A DNA stretch of 13,795 bases from Gemmatimonadaceae bacterium (GTDB lineage Bacteria; Gemmatimonadota; Gemmatimonadetes; Gemmatimonadales; Gemmatimonadaceae). Below the pieces are notes generated by a model. That model had not been told where the DNA came from and did no database searches. It was given only the letters and a program-made list of their open reading frames with translations. Made by a program: the position numbers and the translations under genes. Positions 8,858-13,795 of this stretch are shown here, piece after piece. The stretch is taken from the NCBI GenBank assembly GCA_016720905.1, contig JADKJT010000036.1:1-13795 (forward strand). The letters are read 5' to 3'. The first letter of the stretch is position 1, and every line of letters starts with the position of its first letter.

Positions 8858-10424
8858 TCACCGTGTCGCGTCAATTCCCGGGGCCAGCACATCCAATCCT
8901 GCATGCATGGCCACGTCTTCGCGCATGGCATACCGCAACAGCGCCTCGTCCATCCGTGAACCTCGAGCATGCGCACCGTTGCCAATCGCGTGGCGACACC
9001 AACCCAGCGCGCCGAACCCACCTCGGCGCTCAGGCGGCGCGGAATCTGCGCGGACAACTGCTGCCGTAGGCGTGACTCGAGCGTCGCCACCGACGTGGTC
9101 GCCCACCCTTCTCTCGCAGGCCGGTCATGGCCACCAGATCCGCCGCCGCCACCAACGAACCAATCGTTGTCGACGGCCAATCGCGTGGAACACCCGACGG
9201 ATCCCGCCATGCGGCATCGTCGAGCAAAACATCCGGCTGCATGCCGCCAGTTGCCGCGGATCCCGTGCCCTGTCGCCGTTCCAGGGTGCGCCCGGTCGGC
9301 GTGAGCCATCGCGCCGTCGTCAACCGCAACGACAACTCTGGCGACAAACGCACGACCCGCTGCACCACACCCTTGCCATACGTCGGTGCACCCACCAGCA
9401 GCGCCCGATCGTGCTCACGAAGGGCGGCGGCAATCACCTCGGCGGCGCTGGCCGTCCCGGCGTCCACCAGCACCGTCAGCGGCATGGTGGGCCATCGCGA
9501 ACCGTGCGCCCGATACACCTGCGGCTTGGACCCTCCGCGTCCCGCCAACGACGCGACAATCACGTTCGGGGGCAGGAATAGCGCGGCGGCGTTCACGCCC
9601 TCTTCGAACAGCCCGCCACCGTTGCCTCGCAAATCCAGCACCAGCGATCGCGCACCGCGTCTGGTCAATGCAGTCACCGCGCCCTCCAACTCCGCCGTGG
9701 CGTGCTGCGTGATCGACGCCAGTCGCACGTAGCCCACGGAATCAGACAGGAGTCCCGCCTCGGTGACCGCCGGCGAATGCCAGGTGGCGCGATGCACCGT
9801 GACACGAATGGAGTCGCCGAGTGGTGCGCGCCAGAGCAGCAGTTCGGTGTGATTGCCCTGCACGCGACTGCTGTCGGCACCGGCACGAAGACGCGAATCG
9901 GTTATGGGAACGCCATTCCATTCCAGCACACGATCGCCTCGCCGGACACCGGCTGTGGCGGCCGGAGATCCTCGCACTACACGTCGCACACTCAGCAGCG
10001 CTCCCTGCAGACGCAGCGACATGCCCATCCCCTGACTCTCACCCAGCAATGCGCCGCGATAGCTCTTGTACCCTTCCGGCCGGAGCAGCGCGGCGTACGG
10101 ATCGTGCAGCTCGCGCAGCATCCCCGAGACAGCGCGCCGAATCAGCTCCTCGCTGGGCAGCGAGTCCAATGCGTTCGCTCGCACCGAATCAATGGCGGTC
10201 GACAGCAATTGTCCGCCAATCCATTCGTCGCGGGCGCGTACACGATCGGCACCATATCGCGCACCCACGGCGAACACCGCCGCCAGAAGCGCGATGCCCA
10301 CCGTCGCACCAGCCACCCGGAGCAGGGTAACCGAGCGCTTTCTGAGGGTTGGAGTCAGGTGATGTCGACATGTGCGGTGGCTGTGGTACCGATCAACTGC
10401 CCTGGTGATCCCGATCAACGGCAC
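8858..10424 (-). CDS. S41 family C-terminal processing peptidase with PDZ domain, frameshifted near its end
   Basis: A membrane-anchored periplasmic serine protease. Numbering from GTG 10424, the anchor is VTLLRVAGATVGIALLAAVF (residues 32-51), then helices, then a PDZ domain at about 125-205 (VRRVVRGSPAATAGVRRGDR). The S41 core follows: YVRLASIT, SLVLDLRGNGGGLFEEGVN, and DAGTASAAEVIAAAL with Ser326 as nucleophile. TYGKG provides Lys351. The Ser-Lys spacing of 25 equals that of E. coli Prc, so it looks catalytically complete. The frame breaks near 9110, continues as EGWATTSVATLESRLRQQLS, breaks again near 8955, and ends DEALLRYAMREDVAMHAGL to TGA 8858-8860. An alternative start is ATG 10369-10371 (MSTSPDSNPQ), which needs an indel just before the anchor. 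It is first in the minus-strand gene run. Confidence 0.85.
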
Positions 10425-10669
10425 GTATTCCGATCAGCCTTGGTGCCAGCGTCCTGCGCGGCATACGCACGAGTGTCCACACCTGGAGACGCCAGCCTGT
10501 CTGAACGCTGTCTTTGAGATTCGTTTAACTGTATCAACGTTAACGACTTGAAGCCGAAAATGACCCGCGTTGGTTGGCCACTTCGCAATGGCACTGCTGA
10601 TGCTCCATGCCTTGTCGACTGCCCGCGATGGCTGCGGGATACACACCAAGCGCTGGATCAGGAGGCACC
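10425..10669. other. Divergent intergenic region with no convincing gene
   Basis: This 245-bp stretch separates the minus-strand S41 peptidase from the plus-strand repeat-domain protein, so it should hold both promoters. It contains a relatively AT-rich patch at about 10515-10560 with the 8-bp palindrome CGTTAACG (10538-10545) and a related CGTTTAAC (10522-10529). These may be part of an operator, but I see no confident -35/-10 pair on either strand. Open frames crossing it on both strands lack protein-like composition. Confidence 0.4.
10661..10665 (+). promoter_or_regulatory. Strong Shine-Dalgarno for the two-domain secreted protein
   Basis: GGAGG lies four bases before ATG 10670-10672, within AGGAGGCACCATG. 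It fixes the start at 10670 rather than at in-frame ATGs at 10607 and 10628, and places the signal peptide at the true N-terminus. Confidence 0.8.
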
Positions 10670-11545
10670 ATGTCAGTGATTCGTCGGACCCTTTATGCCG
10701 CGCCCGCCGCCCTCGCGTTCCTCGCCACATCGGCATCATCGTCCTCGGCATTGCCACCGAGTGCGCGCACCCTGTTCACCTGGAACGGCCGCATCGACCG
10801 CGAAGTGCTGATTGTGGTTCGGGGACGCAATGTCGAAACGCGCGCCGGCGGCCTGGATGCCTCGTTCGCGCCTCGATTGGACGTTCGAGACGAACTGCCT
10901 CGAGAAGGTGGCGATGTGGACGTTCATCTGGCGGACGGACGAGGGTCCGTGGACATCGTACAGCACCCGTCCGCGCGCAACGACTACACGGCCATTGTGC
11001 GGGTGATGGACCCGCGGTCGGGAAGTGACGATTATCAGGTGGTGGTCGCGTGGCAGGCCATGGGCTATGCCGAGGACGACCGTAACGGCAATCGCGACGG
11101 CAACCGGGATGGCAATCGGGATGGCAATCAGGACGATGACCGTGCCGGAAATCGCGACAGAAATCGGGATCGTGATGACCGGGACGACCGCAGCAACAAC
11201 GGGCGTGGCAATGGCGGCTGGGACACTCGCGGCGGCTACGGGCGCGACGCCGGCAGCGTGGCGTGGCGCGGCGCGGTCGACGACGTGGTTGATATCCGGA
11301 TCCAAGGCCGTCGCATCGAATACCGCACCCGGAGCGGGCAAGTGCTTCGCAACGTCCGGTATGACGTCCGCGGCAACGGACTGCCGCGACGACCGGTCTC
11401 GCTCGACCTCAACGTCTCGCGCGGCCGGGGCGACGTAGTCGTGGTCCAGCGGCCGAACCGGTCCAACGACTTCACGGCGATCGTTCGGGTGGTCGACCGC
11501 CGCGCCGGCTACGGCGACTACGATTTTGACCTCCGCTGGTACTGA
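10670..11545 (+). CDS. Secreted protein with two copies of a 95-residue domain and an NRDG-rich linker
   Basis: An intact 291-residue frame. A signal peptide occupies residues 1-32 (RRTLYAAPAALAFLATSAS). Domain 1 covers about 34-128 and domain 2 about 197-291. They align by WNGRIDREVLIVVRGRNVE with WRGAVDDVVDIRIQGRRIE, by VDIVQHPSARNDYTAIVRVM with VVVVQRPNRSNDFTAIVRVV, and by DDYQVVVAW with GDYDFDLRWY. Between them lies a flexible linker at about 135-190 made of N-R-D-G repeats and Arg/Asp/Asn runs. The domains are beta-strand rich and each ends with an aromatic residue; similar small secreted repeats occur in soil bacteria, but no function is known to me. The product is probably exported to the periplasm or beyond. 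A single terminator follows, so it appears monocistronic. No frameshift is visible, unlike the genes to the left. Confidence 0.85.
   Translation: MSVIRRTLYAAPAALAFLATSASSSSALPPSARTLFTWNGRIDREVLIVVRGRNVETRAGGLDASFAPRLDVRDELPREGGDVDVHLADGRGSVDIVQHPSARNDYTAIVRVMDPRSGSDDYQVVVAWQAMGYAEDDRNGNRDGNRDGNRDGNQDDDRAGNRDRNRDRDDRDDRSNNGRGNGGWDTRGGYGRDAGSVAWRGAVDDVVDIRIQGRRIEYRTRSGQVLRNVRYDVRGNGLPRRPVSLDLNVSRGRGDVVVVQRPNRSNDFTAIVRVVDRRAGYGDYDFDLRWY
11087..11134 (+). repeat. 12-bp tandem repeat encoding (Gly-Asn-Arg/Gln-Asp)4
   Basis: Four near-identical 12-base units (GGCAATCGCGAC and variants) in frame inside the linker of the secreted two-domain protein. They encode GNRD, GNRD, GNRD, GNQD. Degenerate continuation (GNRDRNRDRDDRDD) extends to about 11200. 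Copy number could vary by slippage without breaking the frame. Confidence 0.8.
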
Positions 11546-11565
11546 TAAACCCCTGCCCGCAACGC

Positions 11566-11600
11566 ACCAACGCCCCGACCGATGAGGTCGGGGCGTTGGT
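11566..11600 (+). terminator. Rho-independent terminator, perfect 15-bp stem
   Basis: ACCAACGCCCCGACC (11566-11580), loop GATGA, then GGTCGGGGCGTTGGT (11586-11600). The stem is perfect and GC-rich, 21 bp after the stop codon of the two-domain protein, followed by TGTTCT, a weak T tract. The symmetric stem could also act on transcripts from the right. Confidence 0.85.
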
Positions 11601-11613
11601 TGTTCTAGGGACC

Positions 11614-11675
11614 AGTACCAAGTACCGAGTACCAAGTACCAAGTACCTGGTACTCGGTACTCGGTACTCGGTACT
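11614..11675. repeat. Palindromic heptamer array (AGTACCN)5 / (NGGTACT)4
   Basis: Five direct heptamers on the left (AGTACCA, AGTACCG, AGTACCA, AGTACCA, AGTACC) meet four inverted ones on the right (TGGTACT, then CGGTACT three times). The two arms fold into one hairpin centred at T11648, with six paired bases per heptamer separated by single variable positions. It sits between the terminator and the tRNA-like attachment site. It resembles short tandemly repeated heptamers reported in some bacteria, but I cannot name a family. Confidence 0.85.
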
Positions 11676-11685
11676 TCTCTTTCAG

Positions 11686-11726
11686 AGGCGCCGGTCGGAA
11701 TCGAACCGACGGTGGGAGATTTGCAG
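11686..11726 (-). tRNA. 3' half of a tRNA-Cys-like gene; probable attachment site of the integrative element
   Basis: Reading the minus strand, the anticodon-loop-like CTGCAAA (GCA anticodon, Cys) is followed by TCTCC, a 4-base variable loop CACC, T-arm GTCGG-TTCGATT-CCGAC, acceptor strand CGGCGCC and discriminator T. CCA is not encoded. The matching 5' acceptor strand GGCGCCG and any D-arm are missing upstream, so this is not a functional tRNA. A tRNA 3' half beside an integrase gene is the classic product of tyrosine-integrase insertion in a tRNA. The intact tRNA-Cys would then lie at the far end of the element, outside this window. Confidence 0.7.
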
Positions 11727-12148
11727 ACCTCTCCCCGGCATGTCGAACGCTCGTAAGTCGTTGATTTACAACACCAAAGAAAAACGGCTTGACCGGCAAA
11801 AGAGGCTATTTCTGGTACCGCTTGTTACCGGTTCTGTTACCGCGATCCCGGCGAGGCACCCCCGGTCTCGCTGCGCGACGAGGCAGACGGTGACCTCCTT
11901 CTATTGAAGAGTACGTCGAGCGAGCGTCCGGCGCCGCCGCTGACGCGCGCGCATTAGGCCGGGCAGGCTGTTCCACGCGGGAAAGGTCTTATTGAGGGCC
12001 ATTTTTTCCACATTTACCGAAGTAATGCCGAACAAAGAGGGGCAAACGGCGTTGTGGCGCGCCAAAAAGCTACCGGAGGCTGCGCGGAGAGCCCGACTCG
12101 CGGGCTCGGACCCCCTGGGTCCCGGACGTTTCCTGAGCCCCTCGCGCC
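11727..12148. other. Element leader region without a convincing gene; GKTACCG direct repeats at 11814-11842
   Basis: About 420 bp between the attachment site and the first element gene. GGTACCG (11814-11820), GTTACCG (11824-11830) and GTTACCG (11836-11842) are closely spaced direct repeats, possible arm-type sites for the integrase or its excisionase. A minus-strand frame with ATG at 12001-12003 preceded by GGAAAA could encode 34 residues (ALNKTFPAWNSLPGLMRARQ...), but it is too short to support as a gene. An AT-rich patch lies around 11985-12030. Confidence 0.4.
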
Positions 12149-12649
12149 ATGACCTATCGCTCGTCACACTGCCCGAACCGCCGCCGCTCGACCCCCGCCA
12201 CGCCAGCGCCGGCGCCCATCCCCCTCCCCACGCCGACCACGCCGACCACGCCGTCCGCCGCGGCCCGTCGCGACGTATTCGACGACGTCGTCCAGCGGCT
12301 GAAGTCGAATCTCGACGACACGGCCGCGCTGTGCGGGCTCTCCGCCAAGGCGCACGAGGACCTTCAGCGCGACCTCGCGCAGCGGGTGCTCTCCGTGCTC
12401 GTGCTGACGAGCCGGGAAGTCAGCACGTTGCTCGTGCTGGCCGATGACACCGTGAGCCAGTGGTGCCGCGAGGGACGATTCCCTGGTGCCATCAATCTTG
12501 GTCGGGCCGGCTGGCGGATACCTTTGCAGGCCGTGCTCGCGCTGACCACGCCGCCGACCGACCCGGTGGCGGGTGGGGGTGCTGCGCGGCCAACGGAGAT
12601 CGAGCCGTTCGACACCTCGCGGTTCGCCGCGTGGAGGGTCGCCGCATGA
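12149..12649 (+). CDS. Helix-turn-helix DNA-binding protein, excisionase-like
   Basis: An intact 166-residue frame. Residues 14-37 are a Pro/Thr/Ala-rich low-complexity tail (TPAPAPIPLPTPTTPTTPSA). Residues 40-80 are charged helix. Residues 85-131 (VLTSREVSTLLVLADDTVSQ, then WCREGRFPGAINLG, GWRIPLQAVLAL) match the winged helix-turn-helix of excisionase/MerR-type proteins, with the usual W..EG.FP......WRIP pattern. The stop TGA 12647-12649 overlaps the integrase ATG by four bases, so the two are translationally coupled. This supports a role as recombination directionality factor or regulator of the integrase. It is longer than a typical 60-70-residue excisionase. The ATG lacks a clear ribosome binding site, and the true start could be downstream. 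Confidence 0.75.
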   Translation: MTYRSSHCPNRRRSTPATPAPAPIPLPTPTTPTTPSAAARRDVFDDVVQRLKSNLDDTAALCGLSAKAHEDLQRDLAQRVLSVLVLTSREVSTLLVLADDTVSQWCREGRFPGAINLGRAGWRIPLQAVLALTTPPTDPVAGGGAARPTEIEPFDTSRFAAWRVAA

Positions 12650-13795
12650 GCACCAAAGCCGCTACCAAGTTCTCGCCAGCCGTCATTGCGCGCGCCAATC
12701 GCTGTGGCGTCTACCAGAAGGCGCCGGGCGGCGCCTTCTACGCCGACTTTCGTGCGTTCGCTGCGTGGGGCGGCAAGCAGTGCGCCCTCGTGCCGGACAG
12801 TGAACACCACGCCACCAGGGACCGGTCGGTCGCCACGGCGCTTTTCGCCAGGCGCCAGCACAGCCTGATGGAGCTCGCTGAAGCGGGTCCCCGCACGGCG
12901 GCACCCACGCCTCTCGCGCCCCGCTTTGGCCCCTTCATCGAGGAGCACCTGCGACGAAAGGCGGGTGAAAAGAAATCGTCGGCCGGAACGCTGCGTCACG
13001 ACGAGACGTGCCTCCGTCTGTGGTTCAGATTTCTTGGAAATTGCGAGCTGAGTGACATCACGGCGCTGCGCATCCAAGAGTACATCGATCAGCGCCGCAA
13101 GAAGCCGGGGAGATCCCCGGGAACGCTGCTGAGCGACGCCACCGTGCGCAATGATGTACACGCGTTGTCGAACCTTCTGGAGCGTGCGGTCGAACTGGGG
13201 CACATCGGCAAGAATACCGCACTGAAATGCCGCGCCAAGCCTGCAGCACCCGAGCCGCGCATCGAGTTTCTGGAGCGGGACGAGTGCGCGCGTTTGCTCG
13301 ACGCGGCCACGGAAATGGATCACGAGGCGCGCGTGGCGCGCCAGATCCGCGAACTGCAGCGTCAGCAACGTGCGTTCCGCGACGCCGGCGACCATGCAAG
13401 CGCTCGTGTGGTGAAGTGCGAGTTACAAGGTCTCTTTCTCGCCGCGGGACTGGCGCACATCCACGGCACCGTCGAACCCATCTTGGAGATGGTCGTCTCG
13501 CTCTTTCTGTATACCGGTATGCGACACGAGGAGCTGCTCGGTCTCCTGGTGCGCGACATCGACTTCGTGAACGGTACCGTTCACATCCGGGAGAACAGGT
13601 ATCGCAAGCTGAAGCGGAAGTCGCACGCGCGACGGGTGGACATGTGGCCAGGCCTGCGTGCCACGCTCCAGCGCTTTTTGGCGGAGAGCGGGCGGACCGA
13701 GGGCTTGCTCTTTCCGATTCTCGACGCGGAGGGCAACGAGAAGATGCGTCACAGCTTCGCGAAGCAGTTTGACCGGGTATTGCGTCGCGCGGGTC
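12646..13795 (+). CDS. int: Tyrosine recombinase / phage-type integrase, 3' end beyond window
   Basis: ATG 12646-12648, with GGAGGG seven bases upstream, opens 383 codons to the window edge. Residues 20-70 resemble an arm-type DNA-binding domain (GVYQKAPGGAFYADFRAFAA). Residues 93-190 are the SAM-like core-binding domain (FGPFIEEHLRR, TLRHDETCLRLWFRFLGN). The catalytic domain begins near 205 (IEFLERDECARLLDA). Arg293 in YTGMRHEELLGL is the first catalytic Arg, and KLKRKSHARRV (321-331) is the beta-hairpin Lys region. The HxxR box and Tyr are expected after residue 383 and are not visible. About 50 extra charged residues (about 223-275) separate the first catalytic-domain helix from the Arg motif. 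Together with the upstream helix-turn-helix protein and the tRNA remnant, it marks an integrative element. Confidence 0.9.
   Translation, partial: MSTKAATKFSPAVIARANRCGVYQKAPGGAFYADFRAFAAWGGKQCALVPDSEHHATRDRSVATALFARRQHSLMELAEAGPRTAAPTPLAPRFGPFIEEHLRRKAGEKKSSAGTLRHDETCLRLWFRFLGNCELSDITALRIQEYIDQRRKKPGRSPGTLLSDATVRNDVHALSNLLERAVELGHIGKNTALKCRAKPAAPEPRIEFLERDECARLLDAATEMDHEARVARQIRELQRQQRAFRDAGDHASARVVKCELQGLFLAAGLAHIHGTVEPILEMVVSLFLYTGMRHEELLGLLVRDIDFVNGTVHIRENRYRKLKRKSHARRVDMWPGLRATLQRFLAESGRTEGLLFPILDAEGNEKMRHSFAKQFDRVLRRAG

Larger units (their letters stand above)
11686..13795. mobile_element. Left end of an integrative element or genomic island
   Basis: The segment begins at the tRNA-Cys 3'-half remnant and carries a helix-turn-helix protein overlapping a tyrosine integrase, transcribed away from the junction into the element. 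All sequence left of 11686 looks like host backbone. The right boundary is beyond the window. Cargo is not visible here, so whether it is a prophage, a conjugative element or a simple island cannot be told. Confidence 0.65.

Noticed and set aside
10736..11635. Minus-strand open frame of 299 codons rich in Val, Ala and Ile
   Set aside because: It looks hydrophobic only because it is antisense to the NRDG linker and repeat domains; the plus-strand gene has a strong ribosome binding site and signal peptide.
11614..11675. CRISPR array
   Set aside because: The unit is seven bases with no spacers and the two halves are inverted, so it cannot be a repeat-spacer array.
11686..11760. Complete tRNA gene
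   Set aside because: No GGCGCCG acceptor strand or D-arm lies at the required distance, and the anticodon loop would be ten bases.
11901..12003. Small minus-strand gene of 34 codons
   Set aside because: It has a GGAAAA before the ATG, but the length is at chance level, the C-terminus is mostly Arg, and nothing else supports it.

Overview
The window is GC-rich DNA from an environmental Gram-negative-type bacterium. The signs are signal peptides ending in NAQ or AVAQ, a 700-residue outer-membrane beta-barrel protein, a C-terminal processing protease, and no encoded CCA at the tRNA remnant. The overall style (high GC, long-type serine acetyltransferase, secreted low-complexity proteins) would fit Gemmatimonadota or a relative. 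That assignment is an inference, not something the sequence proves.

Layout. (1) Positions 1-984, plus strand: the tail of an unrecognised membrane-like protein, then an unrecognised protein with a run of nine aspartates. (2) Positions 1000-10424, minus strand: a tightly packed run of nine genes. In transcription order they are an S41 C-terminal processing peptidase, a small unknown protein, an outer-membrane beta-barrel protein, a SAM methyltransferase, serine O-acetyltransferase (cysE/epsC type), cysteine synthase (cysK), a secreted alpha/beta hydrolase, rmuC and a HipA-like kinase. Most gaps are -4 to 22 bp, so much of this is probably one operon. CysE and CysK together make cysteine from serine and sulfide. 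The protease, the unknown protein and the barrel look like an envelope module. (3) Positions 10425-10669: a divergent intergenic region. (4) Positions 10670-11545, plus strand: a secreted protein with two copies of the same domain joined by an Asn/Arg/Asp/Gly-rich linker, followed by a perfect 15-bp terminator hairpin. (5) Positions 11614-11675: a palindromic array of heptamers. (6) Positions 11686-13795: the left end of an integrative element. It has the 3' half of a tRNA-Cys-like gene (attachment site), about 400 bp without a convincing gene, a helix-turn-helix protein and a tyrosine integrase cut by the window end. The last two overlap by ATGA.

The most important caution concerns reading frames. 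From position 1 to about 6100 every gene is broken by several frameshifts, although conserved motifs survive in order across the frames. From 6100 to 10400 there are only one or two breaks per gene, and from 10670 onward none is visible. Since unrelated housekeeping genes are affected alike, uncorrected indel errors in the assembly are the likeliest cause, not gene decay. Coordinates for those genes are therefore outer limits inferred by following motifs from frame to frame.
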